Of a DNA stretch of 64,000 nucleotides, positions 48,647-58,235 are shown in pieces. The DNA lies in assembly GCF_900105175.1 (NCBI RefSeq), contig NZ_LT629771.1:2418001-2482000 (forward strand), given 5' to 3'. Each line of letters starts with the position of its first letter. Within the stretch, counting starts at the first letter, position 1. The notes beneath the pieces are model-generated. The model made no database searches. It was given only the letters and a program-made list of their open reading frames with translations, and was not told where the DNA came from. Made by a program: the position numbers and the translations under genes. The DNA is from Jiangella sp. DSM 45060 (GTDB lineage: Bacteria; Actinomycetota; Actinomycetes; Jiangellales; Jiangellaceae).

Positions 48647-49837
48647 TTGTCTCTACGTCTGTTCACATCCGAATCCGTCACCGAAGGTCATCCAGACAAG
48701 ATCTGCGACCAGATCAGTGACGCCGTGCTCGACGCCCTGCTGAAGGACGACCCGAACAGCCGCGTCGCGGTCGAGTCGATGGTCACCACCGGGCTGGTCC
48801 ACGTGGCCGGCGAGGTGACCACCCAGGGCTACGCCGACATCCCGGGCATCGTGCGCGACACCATCCTGGGTATCGGCTACGACTCGTCGACCAAGGGCTT
48901 CGACGGCTACTCGTGCGGCGTGTCGGTCTCCATCGGCTCGCAGTCGCAGGACATCGCGCAGGGTGTGGACTCCGCCTACGAGCATCGCGTCGAGGGCGAC
49001 CTCGACCCGCTGGACCTGCAGGGGGCGGGCGACCAGGGGCTGATGTTCGGCTACGCGAGCGACGAGACGCCCGAGCTGATGCCGCTGCCGATCATCGTCG
49101 CGCACCGGCTGGCGCAGCGGCTGGCCGAGGTGCGCCGCTCCGGCGCCGTGCCGTACCTGCGCCCCGACGGCAAGACCCAGGTCACCATCGAGTACGACGG
49201 CGACCGCCCGGTCCGCCTCGACACCGTCGTCGTGTCGACGCAGCACGCCGCCAACATCGACCTCCAGCAGCTGCTGACGCCCGACATCGCGCACCAGGTC
49301 GTCAAGCCGGTGCTCGAGACGTTCGAGCTCGACGAGCACGACTTCCGGCTGCTGGTGAACCCGACCGGCCGGTTCGAGATCGGCGGCCCCATGGGCGACG
49401 CCGGCCTCACCGGGCGGAAGATCATCATCGACACCTACGGCGGCATGGCCCGCCACGGCGGCGGCGCGTTCAGCGGCAAGGACCCGTCGAAGGTCGACCG
49501 CTCCGGCGCCTACGCCATGCGGTGGGTGGCGAAGAACGTCGTCGCGGCCGGGCTGGCCCGCCGGTGCGAGGTGCAGGTCGCGTACGCCATCGGCAAGGCC
49601 GAGCCGGTCGGGCTGTTCCTCGAGAGCTTCGGCACCGAGACGGTCCCGGTCGAGCGCATCGAGAAGGCCGTCAGCGAGGTCTTCGACCTGCGCCCGGCGG
49701 CCATCATCCGCGACCTCGACCTCAAGCGGCCCATCTACGCCCAGACGGCCGCATACGGGCACTTCGGGCGCGAGCTGCCCGACTTCACCTGGGAGCGCAC
49801 GGATCGGGTCGATGCCCTGAGGGCCGCCGCCGGCTGA
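48647..49837 (+). CDS. metK: S-adenosylmethionine synthetase
   Basis: The 396-residue enzyme makes SAM from methionine and [35 protein letters not shown] and [16 protein letters not shown] are intact. The start is TTG 48647, six bases after AGAGGGGG; no ATG fits the family N-terminus. Confidence 0.98.
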   Translation: MSLRLFTSESVTEGHPDKICDQISDAVLDALLKDDPNSRVAVESMVTTGLVHVAGEVTTQGYADIPGIVRDTILGIGYDSSTKGFDGYSCGVSVSIGSQSQDIAQGVDSAYEHRVEGDLDPLDLQGAGDQGLMFGYASDETPELMPLPIIVAHRLAQRLAEVRRSGAVPYLRPDGKTQVTIEYDGDRPVRLDTVVVSTQHAANIDLQQLLTPDIAHQVVKPVLETFELDEHDFRLLVNPTGRFEIGGPMGDAGLTGRKIIIDTYGGMARHGGGAFSGKDPSKVDRSGAYAMRWVAKNVVAAGLARRCEVQVAYAIGKAEPVGLFLESFGTETVPVERIEKAVSEVFDLRPAAIIRDLDLKRPIYAQTAAYGHFGRELPDFTWERTDRVDALRAAAG

Positions 49838-50075
49838 TCGTCCGCGCGGCCGAGGCGAAGATCGTCCCCCGAGGCCCAGCGGCGTGCGGAACGGCGTCCG
49901 TAGCGTGATGGCATGCGCCGGGGCGCCGCCCCGACCCGGACCGGCCGCTGCTCGACACCACCGCAGCACGCTGGGCTTCGTCACGTCCGCGTTCTCCTCG
50001 CCCGACGGCACCTGGCTGGGCGCTCAGGTGGGAGTCGTGGAGAAACTGGACCGCGTCCTCGGGTAGAAACGGTCT
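49838..50075. other. metK-priA intergenic region, no certain gene
   Basis: A 60-codon frame (49884-50066) ends in the protein-like LGFVTSAFSSPDGTWLGAQV, and a second frame just before it reads DRPLLDTTAARWA. The two are in different frames and no clear ribosome site is present. It could be a decayed small gene. Confidence 0.3.
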
Positions 50076-52097
50076 GTGAGCGCATCCGAGCCGGCCGAGC
50101 CCGATCAGCTGGCGCTGGTCGCCGCGCCCGGCCGGCGCCGGTTCCGCACGCGCGAGCCCGAGCCGCTCGCCGGCGAGCGGCAGGTGGCGTCGGTGCTGGT
50201 CGACGTCGGGCTGCCGCACCTCGACCGGCCGTTCGACTACCTCGTGCCCGCCTCGATGGACGACGACGCGGTCGTGGGCGCGCGGGTGTCGGTGCGCTTC
50301 GCCGGCACCGACCACGACGGCTTCGTCGTCGCCCGCAAGGACTCCAGCGACCACGACGGCAAGCTGGCCCGGCTCCGCCGCGTCGTGTCGGCCGAGCCGG
50401 TGCTGGCGCCCGAGATCGTCGCGCTGGCCCGCGCCGTCGCCGACCGCTACGCCGGCACCGTCTCCGACGTCCTGCGGCTGGCCGTCCCGCCCCGGCACGC
50501 CACCGCCGAGAAGGCCGCGTCGCCCGAGCCGCCGGACGCACCGGAGCGGCCCGACCCCGGCGGCTGGGCCGAGCACGTCGACGGCGTCGCGCTGCTCGAC
50601 GCGCTGGCCGGCGGGGGAGCGCCACGTGCCGTCTGGAACCCCGGCCCGGCGGCCGACTGGCCCGACCTCGTGGCCCGGCTGGTGGCCACGACCCTGTCCG
50701 CCGGACGCGGCGCGCTGGTGGTGCTGCCCGACGGCCGCGACCTCGAGCTGGCGTCGGCCGCGCTGACGGCGCTGCTGGGCGCGGGCAGCCACGTCGAGCT
50801 GGCCGCCGACGCCGGGCCGTCGACGCGGTACAAGCGCTGGCTGGCGGTGCGCCGCGGGGCCGTGCGGGCCGTCGTCGGAACCCGGTCGGCGGCATTCGCG
50901 CCGGTGCACGACCTCGGCCTGGTGGTCGTCTGGGACGACGGCGACGACCTGCACGCCGAGCCGCGGGCACCGTACCCGCACGCGCGCGAGGTGCTGCTGC
51001 TGCGCGCCTTCCAGGCCGGCGCGGCCGCCGTCGTCGGGGGATTCGCCCGCACCGCCGAGGCCGAGCAGCTGGTGGCGACCGGCTGGGCGCGGCCGGTGAC
51101 GCCGTCGCGGCCGGCCGTGCGGGCCGCGGCGCCGCGGGTGCACTCCAGCGGCGACGACCACGAGCAGGCCCGAGACGAAGCCGCCCGCACCGCCCGGCTG
51201 CCGTCGCTGGCGTGGCGTACGGCGCGGGCCGGGCTGGGCCGTGGGCCGGTCCTGGTGCAGGTGCCACGGGCCGGGTACCTGCCCGGCGTGGCCTGCGGCC
51301 GCTGCCGCACGCCCGCGCGCTGTACGGCCTGCTCCGGGCCGCTGGTGCTGGGCCAGGCCGACCGGCCGCCGCGGTGCGCGTGGTGCGCCACGGAGTACCC
51401 GTCGTGGCGCTGCGGCGAGTGCGGGCACGGCGCGCTGCGGGCGACCGTCGTCGGGGTGCGGCGCACGGCGGAGGAGCTGGGCCGGGCGTTCCCGGGCGTC
51501 CCGGTGCTGCTGTCGCGCGGCGACGCCGTCCGCTCCTCGGTCGAGGCCGAGCCGGCGCTGGTGGTCGCGACCCCGGGTGCTGAGCCGGTGGCGGCCGGCG
51601 GGTACGCGGCGGCGCTGCTGCTGGACGGCACGGCGCTGCTGGCCCGCACCGGCCTGCGGGCCGCCGAGGAGGCGCTGCGGCGCTGGCTGCGGGCCGCCGC
51701 GCTCGTCCGTCCCGGCACCATGGGCGGCGAGATCGTCGTCGTCGCCGACCCCGGTGCGCCGGCCGTGCAGGCGCTGGTGCGCTGGGACCCGGCCGGTTTC
51801 GCCGGACGCGAGCTGGCCGAGCGGTCCGGCCTGCACCTGCCCCCGGCCGCCCGCGTGGCCGAGCTCACCGGCGCCCCCGCCGACGTCGACGACCTGCTCA
51901 TGCACCTCGACCTCCCCGACGGCGCCGAGGTCATCGGCCCGGTCCCGGTCGACGACGGCGCGCGGGCGATGATCCGGGCGCCCCGTGCGGCGGGGACGGC
52001 GCTGGCGGGGGCGCTGCGGTCGGCGGCCGGCATCCGGTCGGCCCGGCGCACCGGGGGATCGGTCCGCGTCCGCGTCGACCCCGTCGACTTCGGCTAG
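50076..52097 (+). CDS. priA: Actinobacterial PriA-like primosomal protein N', helicase motifs missing
   Basis: The 673-residue protein has the PriA DNA-binding N-terminus (VLVDVGLPHLDRPFDYLVPASMDDDAVVGARVSVRFAG), the cysteine-rich zinc region (CGRCRTPARCTACSG... CAWCATEYPSWRCGECG) and a PriA C-terminus. The position of Walker A reads GRGALVVLPDGRD with no GKT, and no DEAH box is visible. Actinobacterial PriA proteins are known to be degenerate in this way, so it probably acts in replication restart without being a helicase. GTG 50076. Confidence 0.92.
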   Translation: MSASEPAEPDQLALVAAPGRRRFRTREPEPLAGERQVASVLVDVGLPHLDRPFDYLVPASMDDDAVVGARVSVRFAGTDHDGFVVARKDSSDHDGKLARLRRVVSAEPVLAPEIVALARAVADRYAGTVSDVLRLAVPPRHATAEKAASPEPPDAPERPDPGGWAEHVDGVALLDALAGGGAPRAVWNPGPAADWPDLVARLVATTLSAGRGALVVLPDGRDLELASAALTALLGAGSHVELAADAGPSTRYKRWLAVRRGAVRAVVGTRSAAFAPVHDLGLVVVWDDGDDLHAEPRAPYPHAREVLLLRAFQAGAAAVVGGFARTAEAEQLVATGWARPVTPSRPAVRAAAPRVHSSGDDHEQARDEAARTARLPSLAWRTARAGLGRGPVLVQVPRAGYLPGVACGRCRTPARCTACSGPLVLGQADRPPRCAWCATEYPSWRCGECGHGALRATVVGVRRTAEELGRAFPGVPVLLSRGDAVRSSVEAEPALVVATPGAEPVAAGGYAAALLLDGTALLARTGLRAAEEALRRWLRAAALVRPGTMGGEIVVVADPGAPAVQALVRWDPAGFAGRELAERSGLHLPPAARVAELTGAPADVDDLLMHLDLPDGAEVIGPVPVDDGARAMIRAPRAAGTALAGALRSAAGIRSARRTGGSVRVRVDPVDFG

Positions 52098-52765
52098 GCG
52101 GAGATCTCCCGGTAGAACGCCACCGCGTCGGCCGGGCGCCCGTCGAACACCAGGCGGCCGTCGTCGAAGACGAGGACGCGGTCCATGGCCAGCACGGCGT
52201 CGAGGTCGTGCGTCACCAGCACGACCCGCTGCGGCAGCTCGCTCAGCAGCGTCAGCACCTTCCGGGTGTTGCGCAGGTCCAGCAGGGTCGTCGGCTCGTC
52301 GCACACGAGCACCTTCGGCTCGGTCACCAGCACCGAGCAGAGCGCCAGCAGCTGCTTCTGCCCGCCCGACAGCAGGTGCGCCGGGTGGTCGGCGTGCCCG
52401 GCCAGCCCGAACGACTCCAGCGCCTCGGCGACCCGCTCGGCCACGGCGGCCGAGGGCAGGTCACGCAGCCCGAACGCGACGTCCTCGGCGACCGTCGGCA
52501 TCAGGATCTGCGCGTCGGGGTCGGTGAACACGAACCCGACCGACCGCCGCACCTGCGCGCCCGACCGGCCCCGCGTCGACAGCCCGTCCACCGTCACCGA
52601 CCCCGACGTCGGCAGCACCAGGCCGTTGAGCAGCCGCGCGAACGTCGACTTGCCCGAACCGTTCGCCCCGATGACGCCGACCCGGTGCTCCGTCAGGGTG
52701 ACGGTGACGTCGCGCAGGACCGTGCGGTCGCCGTACCGGTGCGTGACGGCGTCGACCTCGATCAC
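52094..52765 (-). CDS. ABC ATPase of ECF (energy-coupling factor/CbiO-BioM) type
   Basis: The 223-residue ATPase has Walker A GANGSGKST, the Q-loop region, signature LSGGQKQLL, Walker B VLVCDEPTTLLD and the H-loop VTHD. The FVFTDPDAQILMPTVAEDVAFGL stretch is typical of vitamin/metal ECF ATPases. No T or S subunit gene is adjacent, so its partners lie elsewhere. GTG 52765 lies 7 bases after the metallopeptidase gene. Confidence 0.9.
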   Translation of the reverse strand: MIEVDAVTHRYGDRTVLRDVTVTLTEHRVGVIGANGSGKSTFARLLNGLVLPTSGSVTVDGLSTRGRSGAQVRRSVGFVFTDPDAQILMPTVAEDVAFGLRDLPSAAVAERVAEALESFGLAGHADHPAHLLSGGQKQLLALCSVLVTEPKVLVCDEPTTLLDLRNTRKVLTLLSELPQRVVLVTHDLDAVLAMDRVLVFDDGRLVFDGRPADAVAFYREISA

Positions 52766-52772
52766 CGGGACA

Positions 52773-53669
52773 TCACAGCGAGGACGCGGCGAAGGTGTCG
52801 CAGGCCGCGATGTCGCCGGTCTCGAAGCCGGTGGTGAACCAGCGCTGCCGCTGCTCGCTGGAACCGTGCGTCCACGACTCGGGCGTGACGGTGCCCTGGA
52901 ACCGCTCCTGGATGTAGTCGTCGCCGACGGTCTCGGCGGCCGACAGCGCGTCGGCGATGTCCTGGTTCGTCAACTCGGTGATGAGCGGCTGGCCGGACTC
53001 GTCGTCGGCCGTGGTGGCGGCGTGCGCCCACATGCCGGCGTAGCAGTCGGCCTGCAGCTCCAGCCGGACGGCGTCGGACGACGGGCCGGACTGGGTGCGC
53101 ACGCGCTGCATCTGGCCGGTGAGGTTCTGCACGTGGTGACCGTACTCGTGCGCCAGCACGTACGCCTCGGCGAACTGGCCGCTCGGCCCGCCGTAGGTGG
53201 TGCGCAGCTGCTCGAAGAAGCCGAGGTCGAGGTAGACCTTCTGGTCGCCGGGGCAGTAGAACGGCCCGACCTGCGACGACGCCGTGCCGCACCGGGTGGT
53301 GACGGAGGACGTGAAGAACGTGGTGGTGGCGGGCGTGTACCGCTCGCCGGCCGCCGCGAAGTAGTCGTCCCAGAAGTCCTGCGTCGAGTTCACGTACAGC
53401 ACGAACCGGCAGTCGGGGTTCTCGTCGATGTCGGCGACCACCTGGCACTCGCGCTCCAGCTCGCCCTCCGAGCCCGGGGCCGCCTCGACCGCGGGGGAGT
53501 CCGAGCCGCCGAGGAGGTCGGCCGGGTTGGTGCCGGTCAGCAGCGCGAGCAGGGTCAGGATGACGACGCCGATGCCGCCGCCGGCCGCCGCCGTGCGGCC
53601 GGCCGGGCGCCGGCCGCGCTGGTCGGACACCTGGGAAGGATCCAGGCGTGCTCGCCGGTTGAACTTCAT
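52773..53669 (-). CDS. YpfJ-family neutral zinc metallopeptidase, membrane-anchored
   Basis: The 298-residue protein has a transmembrane segment at about 27-50 (GGGIGVVILTLLALLTG). The peptidase domain has the zinc motif AYVLAHEYGHHVQ (HEYGH) and a third ligand in LELQADCYAGMWAH. Family members are secreted or membrane-bound predicted proteases with unknown substrates. ATG 53669 follows GGGAGGTG. Confidence 0.92.
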   Translation of the reverse strand: MKFNRRARLDPSQVSDQRGRRPAGRTAAAGGGIGVVILTLLALLTGTNPADLLGGSDSPAVEAAPGSEGELERECQVVADIDENPDCRFVLYVNSTQDFWDDYFAAAGERYTPATTTFFTSSVTTRCGTASSQVGPFYCPGDQKVYLDLGFFEQLRTTYGGPSGQFAEAYVLAHEYGHHVQNLTGQMQRVRTQSGPSSDAVRLELQADCYAGMWAHAATTADDESGQPLITELTNQDIADALSAAETVGDDYIQERFQGTVTPESWTHGSSEQRQRWFTTGFETGDIAACDTFAASSL

Positions 53670-53776
53670 GGCCGATTCACCTCCCGCGTAGACTGCACAC
53701 CATGATGCCCGTGGCGGACTGATCGTGCTGGACCGATCGCCCACCCATTCCGAGGCCACGGAGAGTTCACCCTGAC

Positions 53777-55375
53777 ATGATCACCGCTCATCAGCTCGAA
53801 GTGCGCGCAGGCGCGCAGATCCTGCTCGAGGACGCCAGCTTCCGCATCGGTCCCGGCGACAAGGTCGGCCTGGTCGGCCGCAACGGCGCCGGCAAGACCA
53901 CGCTGACCCGCATCCTGGCCGACGAGGGCCAGCCGGCGTCCGGCTCCGTGGTGCGTACCGGCCCCATCGGCTACCTGCCGCAGGATCCCCGCGTCGGCGA
54001 CCCCGAGGTCATCGCCCGCGACCGCATCCTCAGCGCCCGCGGGCTCGACGTCGTCGTCGCGAGCATGCGCAAGGCCGAGAAGCAGATGGCGTCCAGCGAC
54101 GCCGCCGAGCACGAGCGCGGCATGCGCCGCTACGCCCGGCTCGAGGCCGAGTTCCTGGCGGCCGGCGGGTACGCCGTCGAGAGCGAGGCGGCCAGCATCG
54201 CCGCCAGCCTGGGGCTGCCCGACCGCGTGCTGGCCCAGCCGCTGCGCACGCTCTCCGGCGGCCAGCGGCGCCGGGTCGAGCTGGCCCGCATCCTGTTCTC
54301 CGACGCCGAGACGCTGCTCCTGGACGAGCCGACGAACCACCTGGACGCCGACTCCATCGTGTGGCTGCGCGACTTCCTGCGGGCCTACAAGGGCGGCCTG
54401 GTGGTCATCAGCCACGACGTCGCGTTGCTCGACAAGACCGTCAACCGCGTCTTCCACCTCGACGCCAACCGCGCCGCCCTCGACGTCTACAACATCGGCT
54501 GGACGGCCTACCTGGCCCAGCGCGAGACCGACGAGCGCCGCCGGCACCGCGAGCGGGCCAACGCCGAGAAGAAGGCCGCCGCGCTCAAGGCGCAGGCCGA
54601 CCGCATGCGCTACAAGGCCACCAAGGCCACCGCGGCGCAGAACATGGACCGCAGGGCGCAGCGGCTGCTGGCCGGCCTCGAGGAGCAGCGCCGCTCCGAC
54701 AAGGTGGCCAAGCTGCGCTTCCCCGACCCCGCGCCGTGCGGCAAGACGCCGCTCACCGCGTCCGGGCTGTCGAAGTCGTACGGGTCGCTGGAGGTCTTCA
54801 CCGACGTCGACCTCGCCATCGACCGCGGCAGCCGGGTCGTCATCCTGGGCCTCAACGGCGCCGGCAAGACGACGCTGCTGCGGCTGCTGGCCGGCATCGA
54901 GGAGGCCGACACCGGCGGCGTCGAGCCCGGGCACGGGCTGCGGCTGGGCTACTACGCCCAGGAGCACGAGACGCTCGACACCTCGCGCACGGTCCTCGAG
55001 AACCTGCGCAGCGCCGCTCCCGACCTCCCGGAGCTGGAGGCGCGGCGGGTCCTCGGCTCGTTCCTGTTCTCCGGCGACGCCGTCGACAAACCGGCCGCCG
55101 TGCTGTCCGGCGGCGAGAAGACCCGCCTGGCGCTGGCGTCGCTGGTCGTGTCCAGCGCGAACGTGCTGCTGCTGGACGAGCCGACGAACAACCTCGACCC
55201 CGCCTCCCGCGAGGAGGTGCTGGCCGCGCTGCGCTCGTTCGCCGGCGCGATCGTCCTGGTGACGCACGACGAAGGCGCCGTCGAGGCGCTGGGCCCGGAA
55301 CGGGTCGTGTTGCTCCCCGACGGAGTCGAAGATCTGTGGAACCCTGACTATGCGGAGCTCGTCTCACTCGCATAG
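53777..55375 (+). CDS. ABC-F family ATPase (translation factor type)
   Basis: The 532-residue soluble protein has two ATPase domains and no membrane part. Domain 1 has GRNGAGKTT, LSGGQRRRVELARI and LLLDEPTNHLD; domain 2 has GLNGAGKTT, LSGGEKTRLALASL and LLLDEPTNNLD. A basic linker of about 80 residues lies between them (ERRRHRERANAEKKAAALKAQ). ABC-F proteins act at the ribosomal E site; some give antibiotic resistance, but the subgroup here cannot be decided. Confidence 0.93.
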   Translation: MITAHQLEVRAGAQILLEDASFRIGPGDKVGLVGRNGAGKTTLTRILADEGQPASGSVVRTGPIGYLPQDPRVGDPEVIARDRILSARGLDVVVASMRKAEKQMASSDAAEHERGMRRYARLEAEFLAAGGYAVESEAASIAASLGLPDRVLAQPLRTLSGGQRRRVELARILFSDAETLLLDEPTNHLDADSIVWLRDFLRAYKGGLVVISHDVALLDKTVNRVFHLDANRAALDVYNIGWTAYLAQRETDERRRHRERANAEKKAAALKAQADRMRYKATKATAAQNMDRRAQRLLAGLEEQRRSDKVAKLRFPDPAPCGKTPLTASGLSKSYGSLEVFTDVDLAIDRGSRVVILGLNGAGKTTLLRLLAGIEEADTGGVEPGHGLRLGYYAQEHETLDTSRTVLENLRSAAPDLPELEARRVLGSFLFSGDAVDKPAAVLSGGEKTRLALASLVVSSANVLLLDEPTNNLDPASREEVLAALRSFAGAIVLVTHDEGAVEALGPERVVLLPDGVEDLWNPDYAELVSLA

Positions 55376-55500
55376 GAGAGGCCGATCCCGCCTGCGTTTT
55401 TTCGTTCCATCGAGGGACGATCGCGTCTTCGAGTGGCGAAAAAGCGTAATGGAGCGGATCATTGTCCTCTGTCATGCAGGACAACGAAACGGGAGGACGC

Positions 55501-55722
55501 GTGGCCGAGAAGTTGGTAAAAGGCGCGCGGATCAGTGGGGGGCAGCGTGACAAGCTCGCCTCTGACCTGAAGAAGAAGTACGAAGGTGGTCGGAGCATCC
55601 GCGAGCTCGCCACCGAAACCGGGCGTTCCTACGGGTTCGTCCACCGGGTTCTGTCGGAGTCCGGTGTCAACCTACGAGGCCGTGGAGGGGCCACACGAGG
55701 CAAGGCGAAGAAGCAGGCCTGA
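55501..55722 (+). CDS. Small helix-turn-helix protein conserved in actinomycetes
   Basis: The 73-residue protein starts at GTG 55501, seven bases after GGGAGG. It begins MAEKLVKGARISGGQRDKLA and carries a helix-turn-helix (GGRSIRELATETGRSYGFVHRVLSESGVNLR) followed by a basic glycine-rich tail. It resembles the small HTH proteins common in Streptomyces. Its target is unknown. Upstream is unusually AT-rich (TTTTTTC near 55396), where a promoter is likely. Confidence 0.88.
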   Translation: MAEKLVKGARISGGQRDKLASDLKKKYEGGRSIRELATETGRSYGFVHRVLSESGVNLRGRGGATRGKAKKQA

Positions 55723-56341
55723 CACAGCCCCAGTTGGTCGAGATGCCGGAGGAGGGTGGCCTCCAGCAGCTCGATCACCCCGACTAACGCTTCGTCACCC
55801 ATCGCGCGGTCCCCGGCGCGCATCGCCCGTACGGGCGAGCGGCGGCGAATCACCGAGTCAGCCCGGCCGGTGAATCGTTCGGCGGATTCTCGAGTCGTCG
55901 TACTCGAAACCGTGGGGCCTTCTTGGAGCCGATCGGCGAGTCCGGCATTTCGGACAGCCTAAACGGTCGCACTCCGCACTGTTGATCTTGCTTCGCGCCA
56001 TTCCCGAGTAATGGGTGTGCTTTCACGCAGAGTGACGTGAAGGCAGTGTCGGTGCCCGTTCGCGTTCTTTGCGCGAGGGGCCATCGGGCGCTTCGCCATG
56101 CCCGGAAACGCTCCGCACGCTTCGGCGGCGGGCGGCCGGTACGGACCGGTTCCGTCACCATGCGTGACGAATGCGCCCAAGTCCGCCGCCGCGGCGGCGA
56201 TCACCGTGCGTGACGATCCGCCGTCATGGCACACGGCAGGCGGCACGCTCAGAGCGAACGGGGGAAGAACCCCCGCGCGCCCGACGTTGTCGGCGCCAGG
56301 TCGCATGATGGTGCAGTCGGACGCGAGGGAGGTCGGCGCCG
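55723..56341. promoter_or_regulatory. 620-base palindrome-rich leader upstream of the ABC exporter
   Basis: The region holds no convincing gene but several perfect palindromes: CGCCCGTACGGGCG (55824-55837), TTCACG...CGTGAA (56022-56041), CGCCGCCGCGGCGGCG (56184-56199), and a hairpin CGGGGG-AAGAA-CCCCCG (56259-56275). It also holds two direct copies of TCACC(A/G)TGCGTGACGA (56155-56170 and 56201-56216). GGGAGG at 56327-56332 serves the exporter. Confidence 0.6.
56153..56216. repeat. Pair of operator-like repeats
   Basis: Each copy of TCACC(A/G)TGCGTGACGA is itself an inverted repeat (CGTCAC-N5-GTGACG in the first; TCAC-N5-GTGA in the second). The copies are in the same orientation, 46 bases apart, and flank the GC palindrome at 56184-56199. 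This is the form of a paired binding site for a dimeric repressor. Confidence 0.5.
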
Positions 56342-58231
56342 GTGTCGATGGGGATGGGTCACGCCTGGCGCGCCTCCAGGTCGTTCTCCGGCGACCAGTC
56401 GGTCACGCACAAACGGCTGGCGCGGGGTACGGTCCGGCGCATCGCCGGCTACGGCCGGCCCTACCGCCGTCAGATCGCCGTCTTCCTCGCCACCACCATC
56501 GCCGCCGCGGCGTCCGCGGTCGCCGTGCCGTTGCTGCTGCAGGTCCTCATCGACGACGGCGTCAGCACCGGCGACCGGTCGGTCGTCGTGTGGGCCGCCC
56601 TCGCGGTGGCCGGGCTGGCCGTCGTCGACGTCGTCCTGGGGCTGCTCGGCCGGTGGATGTCCGCCCGGGTCGGCGAGGGCCTGATCTTCGACCTGCGCCG
56701 CCAGGTCTTCGACCACGTCCAGCGCCAGTCGGTCGCGTTCTTCACCCGCACCCAGACCGGTTCGCTGGTGTCGCGGCTCAACAGCGACGTCATCGGCGCG
56801 CAGCAGGCGTTCACCGGCACGCTCTCGCAGATCGTCAGCAACGTCGTCACGCTGGCGCTGGCGCTCGGCGCCATGATCCTGCTGTCGTGGCAGATCACCC
56901 TCATCGTGCTGGTCCTGGTGCCGCTGTTCCTGCTGCCGGCCCGCTTCATCGGCCGCCGGCTGGCCGACATCAGCCGCGAGTCCATGCAGCTCAACGCCGC
57001 GATGAGCCAGACGATGACCGAGCGGTTCAACGTCTCCGGCGCGCTGCTGGTGAAGATCTTCGGCCGTTACCACGACGAGAACGCCGACTTCGGGCAGGCC
57101 GCCGGCCGGGTCCGCGACATCGGCGTCGTCCAGGCGCTCTACGCCCGCTACTTCTTCCTCGGCCTGACCTTCCTCGCCTCGCTGGCCACCGCCGTCGTCT
57201 ACGGCGTCGGCGGCTGGCTGGCCGTCGGCGGCACGCTGGAGGTCGGCACGCTGGTGGCGCTGGCCGCGCTGCTGACCCGCCTCTACGGTCCGCTCACCGC
57301 GCTCTCGAACGTCCAGGTCGACATCATGACGGCGCTGGTCAGCTTCGAGCGGGTGTTCGAGGTGCTCGACCTCCCGCCGATGGTCCGCGACGCGCCCGGC
57401 GCCCGGCCGCTGCCCGGCGGCGACGAGCAGCTGTCGGTGCGGTTCGAGGACGTCCATTTCACCTATCCGGGCGACGAGGTGTCGCTGGCCTCGCTCGAGG
57501 CGGTGGCCCGGCCGGCCGCCGCGGCGCCCGAGCCGGTGCTCGAGGGCGTCTCGTTCGACGTCGCGCCGGGCGAGATGGTCGCGCTGGTCGGCCCGTCCGG
57601 CGCCGGCAAGTCGACGATCACGCACCTGGTGTCGCGGCTCTACGACCCCACCTCCGGCGTCGTCCGGGTCGGCGACCGCGACCTGCGCGACGTCCAGCTC
57701 GAATCGCTGCACGAGGCCGTCGGCGTCGTCACCCAGGACGCGCACCTGTTCCACGACACCATCCGCTACAACCTCGCCTACGCCCGGCCCGGCGCCACCG
57801 ACGACGACCTGTGGGCCGCGCTCGAGGCGGCGCAGATCGCCGGGCTGGTGCGGTCGCTGTCCGAGGGCCTCGACACCGTCGTCGGCGACCGCGGCTACCG
57901 GCTGTCCGGCGGTGAGAAACAGCGGCTGGCCATCGCCCGGCTGCTGCTCAAGGCGCCCCGCGTGGTGGTGCTCGACGAAGCCACCGCCCACCTCGACTCC
58001 GAGTCCGAGCTGGCGGTACAGCGGGCGCTCGAGACCGCGCTGACCGGGCGCACCTCGCTGGTCATCGCCCACCGCCTGTCCACCATCCGCGGCGCCGACA
58101 CCATCCTCGTCGTCGACGACGGCCGCATCGTCGAGCGCGGCACGCACGAGCAGCTGCTCGCCGCCGGTGGGACCTACGCCGAGCTCTACCGCACCCAATT
58201 CGCCCTGCAGGACGCCGCCCGCCCGGCCTGA
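56342..58231 (+). CDS. ABC exporter, fused membrane and ATPase domains
   Basis: The 629-residue half-transporter has six transmembrane helices (about 45-330; AVFLATTIAAAASAVAVPLL onward) and an ATPase domain with Walker A VGPSGAGKST, Q-loop VGVVTQDAHLFHDT, signature LSGGEKQRLAIARLLL and Walker B VVVLDEATAHLD. It probably dimerises to export a lipid, drug or peptide. GTG 56342 gives the best spacing to GGGAGG; ATG 56348 is an alternative. The long leader suggests regulated expression. Confidence 0.93.
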   Translation: MSMGMGHAWRASRSFSGDQSVTHKRLARGTVRRIAGYGRPYRRQIAVFLATTIAAAASAVAVPLLLQVLIDDGVSTGDRSVVVWAALAVAGLAVVDVVLGLLGRWMSARVGEGLIFDLRRQVFDHVQRQSVAFFTRTQTGSLVSRLNSDVIGAQQAFTGTLSQIVSNVVTLALALGAMILLSWQITLIVLVLVPLFLLPARFIGRRLADISRESMQLNAAMSQTMTERFNVSGALLVKIFGRYHDENADFGQAAGRVRDIGVVQALYARYFFLGLTFLASLATAVVYGVGGWLAVGGTLEVGTLVALAALLTRLYGPLTALSNVQVDIMTALVSFERVFEVLDLPPMVRDAPGARPLPGGDEQLSVRFEDVHFTYPGDEVSLASLEAVARPAAAAPEPVLEGVSFDVAPGEMVALVGPSGAGKSTITHLVSRLYDPTSGVVRVGDRDLRDVQLESLHEAVGVVTQDAHLFHDTIRYNLAYARPGATDDDLWAALEAAQIAGLVRSLSEGLDTVVGDRGYRLSGGEKQRLAIARLLLKAPRVVVLDEATAHLDSESELAVQRALETALTGRTSLVIAHRLSTIRGADTILVVDDGRIVERGTHEQLLAAGGTYAELYRTQFALQDAARPA

Positions 58232-58235
58232 GCGG

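Noticed and set aside
49913-51583. Long alternative frames across priA and other genes on both strands
   Set aside because: Typical GC-rich shadows with Arg/Ala/Pro-biased translations lacking motifs.
55629-55853. 74-aa minus-strand frame with DEALVGVIELLEATLLRHLDQ
   Set aside because: Partly protein-like, but it overlaps the end of the HTH gene and has no ribosome site; not enough support.
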